Shown: piece after piece, positions 7,711 through 16,611 of the stretch
How positions within the stretch are numbered: position 1 is the first letter of the stretch
Layout: every line of letters begins with the position of its first letter
Source of the DNA: CAAFZY01 sp964410325
GTDB taxonomy: Bacteria; Pseudomonadota; Alphaproteobacteria; RF32; CAG-239
DNA length: 41,117 bases
Reading direction: 5' to 3'
Assembly (NCBI GenBank): GCA_964410325.1
Contig: CAYPFN010000014.1
Coordinates: forward strand, 1-41,117
The notes under the pieces: model-generated
Told to the model about the DNA's origin: nothing
Database searches by the model: none
Seen by the model: only the letters and a program-made list of their open reading frames with translations
Translations under genes and position numbers: made by a program

Positions 7711-10170
7711 TCATTTTTTTACGGAAATTATTTTTAAAGCATCTTCTAAAGTTATATCTTTCTGGCGCAGATCTTTTGGCAAAGCATAATTGGTTTTGCC
7801 ACATTTTAAATATGGTCCGTAACGCCCAGAGCTTAAGTAAATTTCATTTCCATCTTGCGGATTTTTTCCCAAAGCTTTTGCTTCTGTCTTAGCCTTTATG
7901 TTTTGCAAAAGTTCTGCCGCCCGTTCAGCAGTAATATTAAAAATATTATCATCCCCGATTAGCGAGCGAGATTTTGTCCCTTGCTTAATATAGGGACCAA
8001 ATTTGCCGATATTAACCTCAATGCCGTTACCCAAATCTTTTGGCAGGCTGACCAATATGACAGCCTGGTCAAAAGTTAATTCTTCTGGTTTAATATTTTT
8101 CGGCAAAGCTATGCGTTTCGGCTTTTCAGTAGTGGCGGTAGCGTCTTCGCCCCATTGCACATACCAGCCGTATGGGCCTTTTTTCAGATAAATGTTAAGC
8201 GTCTTGTATTCGCCTAATTTTTTGTCTTCCGGCTTCTCTGATTTTGATGCATCAAAGCTTTGAGCTTCTTCATCTTTAACATCGGTTAAAGGTTTGGTGT
8301 ATTTGCATTCAGGATAGTTGGAACAACCCAGAAAGGCGCCGAATTTACCGAGCTTAATGCTCAGGTGCCCTTTGCCGCATTCTGGACACAGTCGTGGATC
8401 TGAACCGTCTTCTTTAGGCGGAAAGAGATGGTAGGCTAAAACCTCGTCAATTTTATTGATAACATCTTTAATCTGTAGCGGTTGCACAGAATCAATATTT
8501 TTAATAAATTTAACCCAAAAACCAGTTAACAGTTTTTTCCAATCCATTTCGCCGGCAGAAACGTTATCTAAAAACTCTTCCAGTTGTGCGGTAAAATCAT
8601 ATTCCACATACTTCTTAAAATAATTTTCCAAAAAGACGGTAACGATTCGTCCCCGGTCTTCTGGAATAAATCGCAGCTTTTCTACCCGCACATATTTACG
8701 TTCCTGCAAGACGGCGATAATTGTGGCATAGGTTGACGGTCGGCCGATTCCCAGTTCTTCAAGTTTTTTAACCAGGCTGGCTTCGGTAAATCGTGGCGGT
8801 GGCGTGGTAAAATGTTGTTCAGGCTTAATGTCGCCTTTATCAACATTTTCGCCTTCATTAACATTCGGCAAAATCCGATTCTCGTCATCTTCGTCACTAT
8901 CATCTTTGCTTTCTTGATATAATTTCAAAAATCCATCAAAGGCAATAACCTGTCCGTTGGCGCGTAGCAAAATCTTTTTGTCCTCAGATTCGGAATCAAT
9001 TGTTACACGATCCAATACGGCCGGATTCATCTGGCAGGCGACTGTGCGTTTCCAAATAAGTTCATAAAGCTTATGCGCATCGGCCTCAAGTTTAATTTCC
9101 ATTTTTTTAGGCGTATTCATCATGTCAGACGGCCGGATGGCTTCATGCGCTTCTTGTGCATTTTTCGATTTAGTTTTATATTCTTTAGCGACTTTGGGCA
9201 GGTAATTGTCGCCAAAATATTTTAAAATGGCGTCTCGGCAGGCGGTAATCGCTTCCTTTGAAAGGTTGACCGCATCGGTACGCATATAGGTGATATAACC
9301 GTCTTCATAGAGCTTTTGTGCCACCTGCATAGTTTTTTTAGCCGAAAAACGTAATTTGCGAGCAGCTTCTTGCTGCAAAGTAGAGGTGGTAAATGGCGGT
9401 GCCGGATAACGGTTGGTTTTTTTACGCTCAACTGCGGCAATATGGAAATTTTGCTCCTCAATTTTAGCTTTAGCATCAAGTGCTTTAACTTCGGAGTTAA
9501 GATCAAACTTTTCCAGTTTTTTACCGTCTAAATTAACAAGATGTGATGGAATAAGTGCTTTTCCCGCCGTGAATAAATCAACGTCAATCGTCCAATATTC
9601 TTCTGGTTTAAATTTTTCAATTTCCGTTTCCCGGTCACAGATTAATCGCAATGCAACAGATTGCACGCGCCCGGCGGATTTTGATCCCGGAAGTTTGCGC
9701 CATAAAACTGGCGATAAAGTAAACCCGACCAAATAATCAAGCGCTCGGCGCGCCATATAGGCAGAAACCAGATTGTTATCAATTTGCCGTGGATTTTTAA
9801 TAGCTTCTGTTACCGCCGATTTGGTAATTTCATGAAAGACCACACGTTCGATTTTTTTGCCAGCAATTTTTTTACGCGCTGTCAACTCTTCCAATATATG
9901 CCAGGCAATTGCTTCTCCTTCTCTATCCGGGTCGGAAGCCAGAATGATGGTGTCGCAGTCTTTTAGAGCGGTTATAATATCGTTTAAGCGTTTTTTTCCA
10001 CTGGGACTCAGTTCCCAGGTCATGCTAAAATCATGATTGGGATCAACAGAACCGTCTTTGCTCGGCAAATCGCGAATATGTCCGAAACTGGCCAAAACTT
10101 TATAATCACTGCCTAAATATTTGTTAATTGTTTTGGCTTTGGCCGGAGATTCTACAATAACTAACTTCAT
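7711..10170 (-). CDS. topA: DNA topoisomerase I (type IA)
   Basis: TopA relaxes negative supercoils behind RNA polymerase and replication forks. The N-terminal Toprim domain has E7 and the acidic triad SDPDRE (D80, D82, E84). The catalytic tyrosine is Tyr295 in GYITYMRTDAV. A four-cysteine zinc ribbon (CPECGKGHLSIK...GCSNYPECKYT, around residues 600-630) is followed by two TopA C-terminal repeat units seen as G(R/K)(Y/F)GPY(L/I)K motifs. The length of 819 residues is normal. The start ATG overlaps the dprA stop (TGATG), which indicates translational coupling. It is the last gene of the plsY-dprA-topA operon. Confidence 0.98.
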   Translation of the reverse strand: MKLVIVESPAKAKTINKYLGSDYKVLASFGHIRDLPSKDGSVDPNHDFSMTWELSPSGKKRLNDIITALKDCDTIILASDPDREGEAIAWHILEELTARKKIAGKKIERVVFHEITKSAVTEAIKNPRQIDNNLVSAYMARRALDYLVGFTLSPVLWRKLPGSKSAGRVQSVALRLICDRETEIEKFKPEEYWTIDVDLFTAGKALIPSHLVNLDGKKLEKFDLNSEVKALDAKAKIEEQNFHIAAVERKKTNRYPAPPFTTSTLQQEAARKLRFSAKKTMQVAQKLYEDGYITYMRTDAVNLSKEAITACRDAILKYFGDNYLPKVAKEYKTKSKNAQEAHEAIRPSDMMNTPKKMEIKLEADAHKLYELIWKRTVACQMNPAVLDRVTIDSESEDKKILLRANGQVIAFDGFLKLYQESKDDSDEDDENRILPNVNEGENVDKGDIKPEQHFTTPPPRFTEASLVKKLEELGIGRPSTYATIIAVLQERKYVRVEKLRFIPEDRGRIVTVFLENYFKKYVEYDFTAQLEEFLDNVSAGEMDWKKLLTGFWVKFIKNIDSVQPLQIKDVINKIDEVLAYHLFPPKEDGSDPRLCPECGKGHLSIKLGKFGAFLGCSNYPECKYTKPLTDVKDEEAQSFDASKSEKPEDKKLGEYKTLNIYLKKGPYGWYVQWGEDATATTEKPKRIALPKNIKPEELTFDQAVILVSLPKDLGNGIEVNIGKFGPYIKQGTKSRSLIGDDNIFNITAERAAELLQNIKAKTEAKALGKNPQDGNEIYLSSGRYGPYLKCGKTNYALPKDLRQKDITLEDALKIISVKK

Positions 10171-11309
10171 CAGTTTTTCCTGCCCTTTTTATTTTTCAAA
10201 AATAACATATTGCCGTTGCGTCGCTCAATGACATCTGCAAATTCCAGTTCAGTAATCTGCATCATGGTTTGTGTCGTATCTCGACCGCCAAGGCGGATAA
10301 GTTCATCAACTTCAATGCCTCCGATTGGGATTAATGCCGTTAAGGGTATTTCGGGCGCATTGTTGTTTTCTTCAGCTTGAAAGGGAATATTGTCGCTTTT
10401 TTGTTCTTTGTCAAGAGGCTTTGCAAACAAATCGGTATTTTTGAAAGCTTTAATCTGCCGGTGTTGTGTAAATGCCAGAGTATTTAAGATATCTTCAGCG
10501 GATTCGGTCAGATAAGCGCCGTCGCGGATAAGTTGGTTGCAGCCAGTTGATCTTCCTTCCAGCGGCGAGCCGGGGATGGCAAAAATATCTTTGCCTTGTT
10601 CCAATGCCGTGCGTGCCGTAATAAGAGAGCCAGAGTTCAATGAAGCCTCTACCACCAATGTCCCAGCGCTTAAAGCTGACACCAGCCGGTTTCGCCGCGG
10701 AAAATTCGTGGCTTGGGGTTGCGTTCCAAGTGCAAATTCGGAAATAACTGCTCCTTGTGCACAGATTTTTTCATAAAGTTCCTGATTTTCCGACGGATAA
10801 ACCACATCAATGCCCGTACCCAAAACCGCGATGGTTGTGCCTTGCTGGTTCTTGGCGTAAAGAGCGCCTTTATGTGCGGCTGAATCAATACCGCGCGCCA
10901 TGCCTGAAACCACAATGACATCATTTTCGGTTAAATCATAAGCAATTTTTGCTGCAATTTTCCGCCCATTTATCGAAGCATTGCGGGCGCCGACAATAGA
11001 AATCATGGCTGGGTAATTTAAAATATCCGTAAACCCTTTAACATATAGAACTGGTGGCGCATCATTTATTTCGTTAAAATTTTGCGGATAGTCTTTAGAG
11101 CCACGAGCAAAAATGGCGATATTCAGCCGCTGTGCTTTTTCCAATTCATATGCGGCGTCTTTTTTAGAAAAAACAGCCTGCTTGGTTGCAAGAGCTTGCA
11201 GGCTTTCGGCAGCCGTACCGTACTTTTCAAGCAATTTGTAAAAACGAACCGGCCCGACCCCGTCGGTATTGATTAATTGAATCCAGTCAATCAGTTCATT
11301 TTCAGTCAC
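10170..11309 (-). CDS. dprA: DNA-processing protein DprA (Smf)
   Basis: DprA binds incoming single-stranded DNA and loads RecA during natural transformation; it is also widespread in species not known to be competent. The Rossmann-like core has SIVGARNAS, the VSGMARGIDSAAHKGAL segment and VLGTGIDVVYP, and the GSLITARTALEQGKDIFAIPG region is conserved. A C-terminal winged-helix-like domain (roughly residues 315-379) follows a linker. The N-terminal 60 residues contain a helix-hairpin-helix-like GVGPVRFYKLL. Translation appears to start at GTG 11309, 6 bases after the plsY stop. The gene overlaps topA by one base. Confidence 0.95.
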   Translation of the reverse strand: MTENELIDWIQLINTDGVGPVRFYKLLEKYGTAAESLQALATKQAVFSKKDAAYELEKAQRLNIAIFARGSKDYPQNFNEINDAPPVLYVKGFTDILNYPAMISIVGARNASINGRKIAAKIAYDLTENDVIVVSGMARGIDSAAHKGALYAKNQQGTTIAVLGTGIDVVYPSENQELYEKICAQGAVISEFALGTQPQATNFPRRNRLVSALSAGTLVVEASLNSGSLITARTALEQGKDIFAIPGSPLEGRSTGCNQLIRDGAYLTESAEDILNTLAFTQHRQIKAFKNTDLFAKPLDKEQKSDNIPFQAEENNNAPEIPLTALIPIGGIEVDELIRLGGRDTTQTMMQITELEFADVIERRNGNMLFLKNKKGRKN

Positions 11310-11315
11310 GACCGT

Positions 11316-12014
11316 TTACTTCTTTTTTTTGGTTTTCTTCTGCGTGTTTTTGCGTTTTTCTCGCTTATCGGCTTTCTTCTTAAAAGAGATTTTGCTTTCC
11401 TCGCCTTTTAACAGCCGGATAATATTTGAACGATGCTTGAAAACAACCAAGGCGACAATAACTGTGTAGAATAAAGTAAATACCTGAGGCAGTATAAAGA
11501 AAGATAAAAATGGAATAGAAACAGCCGCTGTCAAAGCCGACAAAGAAGAATATCTGAAAATAACCGCCATGGCAATCCAAACAAACAGAGCAATCAAAGC
11601 AATTGGCCAATAAGTTACCAGCAGCAAACCAAATGCGGAAGAAACACCTTTACCGCCTTTAAATTTGAGCCATATTGGAAACATGTGCCCGATAACGCCG
11701 CATGAACCGGCAATCAGTGAGCCTAAAAGACCAGTAGTCGCTGGCCAGCCGAACAAAAAGCATAATTCATTAGGCACGATTTGAAGCGCAATAAAGGCCG
11801 CCAATGCTGCTTTGCATGCGTCGAGCAAAACCGTTAACAGCGCTAAAGATTTACTGCCGGTTACCCGCAATACGTTTGTTGCGCCGATATTTTTAGAGCC
11901 AGATTTGCGGATATCCCCATAACCGGCCAGTTTTGCCAGAACCAACCCAAACGGGATTGACCCTAAAAGATAACCTCCTAAAGCGCACAACACAAATATC
12001 ATCATAAAAGTCAT
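11316..12014 (-). CDS. plsY: Glycerol-3-phosphate acyltransferase PlsY
   Basis: This inner-membrane enzyme transfers an acyl group from acyl-phosphate to glycerol-3-phosphate, the first step of phospholipid synthesis. The family motifs GSIPFGLVLAK, SGNIGATNVLR-like (KSGSKNIGATNVLR) and FKGGKGVSS are all visible among multiple membrane segments. I choose ATG 12014 (MTFMMIFVL) because AGGAG lies 7 bases upstream. A longer frame to 12131 adds a basic, non-family N-terminus. The protein ends in an unusually long Lys-rich tail (about 25 residues, KKADKREKRKN...). It is the first gene of the operon with dprA and topA. Confidence 0.94.
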   Translation of the reverse strand: MTFMMIFVLCALGGYLLGSIPFGLVLAKLAGYGDIRKSGSKNIGATNVLRVTGSKSLALLTVLLDACKAALAAFIALQIVPNELCFLFGWPATTGLLGSLIAGSCGVIGHMFPIWLKFKGGKGVSSAFGLLLVTYWPIALIALFVWIAMAVIFRYSSLSALTAAVSIPFLSFFILPQVFTLFYTVIVALVVFKHRSNIIRLLKGEESKISFKKKADKREKRKNTQKKTKKKK

Positions 12015-12314
12015 TTTATTCTCCTGCTGTTTTATTATTACGCCACTATAAACACAAACTGCCGGCAATTTCAATCTTTTTATCAAAATTATCATGTTGT
12101 CGATTCTCATCTGGTGTTTTCCAAAAATCATGATATTCGTCCAGCAGGATTTTTGCAGATGTTGCGCAAAACCATATTTAAAAACAAATTTATTCTGCCA
12201 AACAATGATTGTTGCCGTATAAAAACGAAAGCCATAATTGATAGATAGTGGATGCCGGATTAATATATCTTGTCAAGATTTCTTCATAAACTGTTAACCT
12301 CTTGCAAAAAGATG

Positions 12315-12342
12315 ATGACAAAAGGCTTAAAGTCGGTAATAT
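12315..12342 (+). promoter_or_regulatory. Candidate promoter of the pyrH-fabZ operon
   Basis: ATGACA (12315-12320) and TAATAT (12337-12342) are spaced by 16 bases, 31 bases before the pyrH start codon. It resembles a sigma-70 promoter. The rest of the 359-base divergent gap between plsY and pyrH (12015-12373) shows no gene or RNA that I can recognise. Confidence 0.45.
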
Positions 12343-12373
12343 AAAAGCATAAATAAGATGAAAAGGAGTGTTT

Positions 12374-13084
12374 ATGCAACCTATATATAAACGAATTTTA
12401 TTAAAACTTTCCGGTGAAGGCTTGATGGGTAACCGGGAATTTGGTATGTCGGCAAAAGTTATTTCTGATTTGTCTGAACAAATAAAACAGGTCAGAGAGC
12501 TTGGAGTTGAAATTTGTATTGTTGTCGGTGGCGGAAATATTTTTCGTGGCGTCAAGGAAGCATCTAAAGGCATAAATCGCAATATTGCCGATCAGATTGG
12601 CATGCTGGCAACAATTATGAACGCTCTTTATTTACAGGATGCGTTAGAAAAAAAAGGCATGGAAGTTCAAGTGATGTCAGGATTGAACGTACCGCAGGTA
12701 TGCGAGCCGTATATGTACCGTAAAGCATTGAATTATTTGGAAAAAGGGCGAGTAATTATTTTTGCCGCCGGCACTGGAAATCCGTATTTTACAACTGACA
12801 CCGGCGCCGCGTTGCGCGCTGCGGAAATGCAATGCAACGCTTTATTTAAATCAACGCAGGTTGATGGGGTTTATGATTCTGATCCGCGACAAAATTCGAA
12901 TGCCAGGCGCTTTGACGTTATTACCTATAATGAGGTTATTGAAAAAAGGCTAAAAATCATGGATATTGCTGCCGTGGTGCTTGCAAAAGAAAGTAAAGTG
13001 CCGATAATTGTTTTCAGCCAAAAAGAGAAAAATGCGTTGCTTAACGCCGTTTGTGGCGAAGGCAATTTTACAACAATCAAATAA
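12374..13084 (+). CDS. pyrH: UMP kinase
   Basis: UMP kinase phosphorylates UMP to UDP in pyrimidine nucleotide synthesis; it is a hexameric member of the amino-acid kinase fold. Visible motifs are the phosphate loop KLSGEGLMG, the glycine-rich VVGGGNIFRG, TGNPYFTTDTGAALRA and GVYDSDPR. The ATG at 12374 is chosen because AAAAGGAG ends 5 bases upstream; a GTG 6 bases earlier overlaps that ribosome-binding site. The 236-residue length is normal. It leads the operon, with frr 15 bases behind. The rpsB-tsf pair that usually precedes pyrH is not here. Confidence 0.97.
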   Translation: MQPIYKRILLKLSGEGLMGNREFGMSAKVISDLSEQIKQVRELGVEICIVVGGGNIFRGVKEASKGINRNIADQIGMLATIMNALYLQDALEKKGMEVQVMSGLNVPQVCEPYMYRKALNYLEKGRVIIFAAGTGNPYFTTDTGAALRAAEMQCNALFKSTQVDGVYDSDPRQNSNARRFDVITYNEVIEKRLKIMDIAAVVLAKESKVPIIVFSQKEKNALLNAVCGEGNFTTIK

Positions 13085-13099
13085 ATTGCAGAGGTTAAA

Positions 13100-13663
13100 A
13101 TGTCAGATTTTAATGAAATTAAAAATGATACAAAAACAAGAATGGATAAAACGCTTGATTCTCTACGCGCTGATTTTGGCGGTTTGCGCGCCGGCCGGGC
13201 GCATGCCGGTTTGTTGGACGGGATTATGGTGGAATCTTACGGTAGCATGACGCCTGTTTCTCAAGTCGGCACGGTTAACGTGCCAGATCCGCGCACTTTA
13301 TCAATCAGCGTGTGGGATAAAAGTTTGGCTAAAAGCGTTGAAAAGGCTTTGCGTGAGAGCGATTTAGGGTTAAACCCTGTTTCTGACGGCGCGCTTATCC
13401 GTATTCCGATTCCGCCATTAAGCGAAGAGCGGCGCAAAGAGTTGGTTAAAATTGCCGGTAAATATGCCGAACAAAATAAGGTGGCGATTCGCAATATTCG
13501 TCGCGATGCTTTAGATAGTGTAAAGAAATTAAAAAAAGACAATCAGATTTCAGAAGATGAGGAAAAACGTTATGAGAACGAAATCCAGAAATTAACTGAT
13601 GACGCTATTAAAAAAATTGATGAAATGTTAGAAAATAAAGAAAAAGATATTATGCAGGTATAG
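13100..13663 (+). CDS. frr: Ribosome-recycling factor
   Basis: RRF splits post-termination ribosomes together with EF-G. The 187-residue protein shows the three-helix-bundle signature: an N-terminal region with FGGLRAGRAHAGLLDGI, the domain-II segment with VNVPDPRTLSI, and the C-terminal IPPLSEERRKELVK and NIRRDALDSVKKLKKD motifs. A good Shine-Dalgarno (AGAGG) precedes the ATG. It sits between pyrH and uppS in the conserved order. Confidence 0.98.
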   Translation: MSDFNEIKNDTKTRMDKTLDSLRADFGGLRAGRAHAGLLDGIMVESYGSMTPVSQVGTVNVPDPRTLSISVWDKSLAKSVEKALRESDLGLNPVSDGALIRIPIPPLSEERRKELVKIAGKYAEQNKVAIRNIRRDALDSVKKLKKDNQISEDEEKRYENEIQKLTDDAIKKIDEMLENKEKDIMQV

Positions 13664-13672
13664 GGCTTTAAC

Positions 13673-14374
13673 GTGACGAGTAAATTAGAGCATATTGCCA
13701 TTATCATGGATGGCAATGGTCGTTGGGCTGCAAAGCGGGGTTTGCCGCGTGGCGCCGGACATAAAAAAGGGGCAGAGGTTGTTATTGAAATTGCCAAAGC
13801 AGCTAAGGATTTTGGCGTTAAATACCTTACATTATATGCCTTTTCAACCGAAAACTGGAAACGTAGTCGCGAAGAAGTTGACGGATTGATGAATCTTTTG
13901 CGTGAATGTTTGGATAAAGATTTTAAGGAGTTAAAAGAAAATGACGTTCGGATTCGCTTTATCGGAGAGCGTCAGATGCTGGCGGAAGATATTGTCGCAA
14001 AAATAGAAAATCTGGAGAAAAATACGGTCGAAAACAAAAGCCTGAATTTGCAGGTAGCTTTAAGTTATGGTTCCAGACAGGAAATACTGCATGCCGTTAA
14101 AAAAATTGCCGATAAGGTAAAATCTGGCGATATGTTATTAAAAAACATTGATGAACAAACTTTTTCTGATATGCTTTATACCAAAGATATTCCTGATCCG
14201 GATCTGGTTATACGCACCAGTGGCGAACAGCGGGTTAGCAACTATTTGTTATGGCAAATAGCTTATGCCGAGTTTTTCTTTACAAAAACTCTATGGCCGG
14301 ATTTCACAAAAACCGAACTGCAGGATATAATTGAAGATTATCAAACAAGGGAGAGAAGATATGGCAAAGCCTGA
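13673..14374 (+). CDS. uppS: Undecaprenyl diphosphate synthase (cis-prenyltransferase)
   Basis: UppS builds the C55 carrier lipid used for peptidoglycan and surface polysaccharides from farnesyl diphosphate and isopentenyl diphosphates. The catalytic signature IIMDGNGRWA has Asp13. The downstream motifs YLTLYAFSTENWKR and DPDLVIRTSGEQRVSNYLLWQIAYAEF are also present. Translation starts at GTG 13673; no ATG lies between the upstream stop and the conserved IIMDG motif. At 233 residues it is compact. The end overlaps the cdsA start by 14 bases. Confidence 0.97.
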   Translation: MTSKLEHIAIIMDGNGRWAAKRGLPRGAGHKKGAEVVIEIAKAAKDFGVKYLTLYAFSTENWKRSREEVDGLMNLLRECLDKDFKELKENDVRIRFIGERQMLAEDIVAKIENLEKNTVENKSLNLQVALSYGSRQEILHAVKKIADKVKSGDMLLKNIDEQTFSDMLYTKDIPDPDLVIRTSGEQRVSNYLLWQIAYAEFFFTKTLWPDFTKTELQDIIEDYQTRERRYGKA

Positions 14375-15434
14375 AGCAAAAAAACAAAACAAAACCGTTT
14401 TTCGGCCAGTGCGCAAAAAAAGCAATAAATCAGTTCAGGAGCAAGTGTCAAAACAAGAAATGCCCATGGTTAAGAAATCAGGGGCGGTAAAAACAAAAAA
14501 GCAGCCCGAGGCTCAAAAAAATGAGCTTGTAAAATCGCCGTCGGTCAAACATTCTGTTAAAACGCCAAAGCCCTCGGCTGTGGCACCGGTTAAAGCGAGC
14601 ATAAAAACGCCGGCCAAGACCAAAGAGTCGCTACTAAAGCGTGTCGTGGCCTCTGTTGTTATGTTGCCGATAGTCATTGGCGCATTGTGGGCGGGGTATC
14701 CTTTTATTGATATTTTAATTTTAGTTGTCGGTGCGCTTTTAGCCTGGGAATGGAGCAATATGGTGCCTAACCGCACGGCGGCTGTTTATACAGCGGCATA
14801 TATTGTGTCTTTAGCAATATCATTGTTGGTTTATAATATGCCAATTGTCGTATCTTCAATCTTTTTAATCAGTTTATATGTATGGCTGAAAGCCCGGCGT
14901 GAGTCCCATCGTTATCTTCTGACGCTTGGCGTGCCGTATATTTCCATAGGTGTTGGTGCATTATTATGGTTGTATCGGGATGTTTTTATTTACCATCCAT
15001 ATAGCTTTTATATGACTTTATGGTTTTTTATAATGGTTTGGGCTATGGATATCGGCGGTTATTTTGTCGGTACGACTTTTAAAGGGCCGAAACTGGCACC
15101 GAAAATCAGCCCGAACAAAACCTGGTCGGGGCTGATCGGCGGTATTGTTTTGGCAATTTTAGCCAGCATGCTGTATTTTTATCTGTTGTCTTTCCCAGGG
15201 GTGATAGGTGTTAATGCCGGCGCACAGATCTTTTTCGCAGTTTTGGGCGGAATAATTGCGGTAATATCTCAAATTGGCGATTTAATAGAATCTGCCATTA
15301 AACGCCACCTTGGTTTAAAAGATTCCAGCAATCTAATTCCCGGACACGGTGGCGTTTTCGACCGTGTGGACGGACTTGTTTTTGCTGCGCCGTTTGTCTA
15401 TTGGTTGTTTGCTTACGGTTTATGGCTGTTTTAA
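14361..15434 (+). CDS. cdsA: Phosphatidate cytidylyltransferase with a basic N-terminal extension
   Basis: CdsA makes CDP-diacylglycerol from phosphatidate and CTP in the inner membrane. The C-terminal signature is complete (KRHLGLKDSSNLIPGHGGVFDRVDG), and SPNKTWSGLIGG precedes it. About eight hydrophobic segments follow residue 95. The first roughly 90 residues are an unusual soluble Lys/Pro/Ala/Val-rich stretch (KTVFRPVRKKSNKS..., KHSVKTPKPSAVAPVKASIKT-like) that lengthens the protein to 357 residues, against about 270-290 in typical CdsA. The start ATG 14361 is supported by GGGAGAG upstream. dxr, which often follows cdsA, is absent; rseP comes next. Confidence 0.93.
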   Translation: MAKPEAKKQNKTVFRPVRKKSNKSVQEQVSKQEMPMVKKSGAVKTKKQPEAQKNELVKSPSVKHSVKTPKPSAVAPVKASIKTPAKTKESLLKRVVASVVMLPIVIGALWAGYPFIDILILVVGALLAWEWSNMVPNRTAAVYTAAYIVSLAISLLVYNMPIVVSSIFLISLYVWLKARRESHRYLLTLGVPYISIGVGALLWLYRDVFIYHPYSFYMTLWFFIMVWAMDIGGYFVGTTFKGPKLAPKISPNKTWSGLIGGIVLAILASMLYFYLLSFPGVIGVNAGAQIFFAVLGGIIAVISQIGDLIESAIKRHLGLKDSSNLIPGHGGVFDRVDGLVFAAPFVYWLFAYGLWLF

Positions 15435-15454
15435 GTTAGAGGTGATTGTATAAA

Positions 15455-16591
15455 ATGGAATGGTTGTTTAACGTAGTTTATTACATAGTCCCATTTCTGA
15501 TTTTATTAGGCATACTGGTTTTTGTGCATGAGTTTGGGCATTTTATTGTTGCTCGTTTAGCTGGTGTGCAGGTCAGTGCCTTTTCTATCGGGTTTGGTAA
15601 AGAGCTGTGGGGAAGGGTTGATAAAAAAGGCACGCGCTGGAAAATTTCAGCCATACCGCTGGGTGGCTACTGTCAATTTTTAGGCGATGCCGACGCCTCT
15701 TCTTCAACAGTGGATGAGCAGGCATCCATTTTGCCAGAAGAAGAAAAGAAAAAAGCTTTCCCTTATCAAAGTCCGTTTAAAAAACTGGCCATTGTTTTAG
15801 CCGGCCCAGGTTTTAATTATTTGTTTGCCATTTTAATTTATACGGGGCTGTTTGCCACGCTCGGCACATTCACTTTTCCTCCGCTAGTTGGCGAAGCTGT
15901 TCCGGAAGGCGCCGCAGCGCAGGCCGGTATTATGAAAGGCGATCGGATTTTGACCATTAACGGGCATGAAATTAACGATTTTTCGGAAATATCCCGTGAG
16001 GTTGCAATGGCCGCCGACCGTCAGGTTGATATAGATGTCCGCCGTGGCGACGAGGTTTTAAATTTTAAATTTCCGCTGACGGAAATTACAATGGAACAAA
16101 GTAACGGAACAACGGTTAAACAATATATGTTAGGCATTAAATCCGTTACAACAATAGAAAGCGGATATGAGCGCGTTTCTCTGCCGAAGGCCTTCGTTTT
16201 GGCCGCTGAAGAAACCTGGGATGTCACGGTGACAACTTTGCGTGGCGTCGGACAAATGCTGACCGGCAAACGTGGCGGCGAAGATATCGGCGGTGTTATC
16301 CGCATTGCCGAGATGACCGGCGATATCAGCAAAAGTCAAAGCTGGCTTGATTTTATAGTATTTATGGCATTGCTTTCCATCAATCTTGGGCTGATTAATT
16401 TGTTTCCCATTCCGGTTTTAGACGGTGGCAGTGTGGTTATTTATCTCTTAGAGATTATCAGTGGCCAGGAGATGAACGAACGCGCTAAGGAATATTTATT
16501 CCGTTTCGGTCTGTCGCTGTTGGTTGCGCTTATGTTATTTGCAACATGGAATGATGTTGTTCATTTATTTAACCGTTGGTTTAATACCTAA
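15455..16591 (+). CDS. rseP: Site-2 intramembrane metalloprotease RseP
   Basis: RseP cleaves membrane-anchored substrates, classically an anti-sigma factor after outer-membrane stress, and also clears signal peptides. The zinc site HEFGH is at residues 25-29 in the first membrane helix. The third metal ligand is in the VLDGG motif (D323). One PDZ domain is evident around GEAVPEGAAAQAGIMKGDRILTING. Length is 378 residues from ATG 15455, preceded by AGAGGTGA; an earlier TTG (15446) overlaps that site. Its position immediately before bamA fits a role in envelope homeostasis. Confidence 0.96.
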   Translation: MEWLFNVVYYIVPFLILLGILVFVHEFGHFIVARLAGVQVSAFSIGFGKELWGRVDKKGTRWKISAIPLGGYCQFLGDADASSSTVDEQASILPEEEKKKAFPYQSPFKKLAIVLAGPGFNYLFAILIYTGLFATLGTFTFPPLVGEAVPEGAAAQAGIMKGDRILTINGHEINDFSEISREVAMAADRQVDIDVRRGDEVLNFKFPLTEITMEQSNGTTVKQYMLGIKSVTTIESGYERVSLPKAFVLAAEETWDVTVTTLRGVGQMLTGKRGGEDIGGVIRIAEMTGDISKSQSWLDFIVFMALLSINLGLINLFPIPVLDGGSVVIYLLEIISGQEMNERAKEYLFRFGLSLLVALMLFATWNDVVHLFNRWFNT

Positions 16592-16611
16592 TTGATTTTA
16601 AGGATTTTGCC

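Noticed and set aside
8003..8191. Many long antisense frames inside topA, mfd, recG, bamA and dnaA
   Set aside because: They are shadows of strongly supported genes, lack ribosome-binding sites and show no family features.
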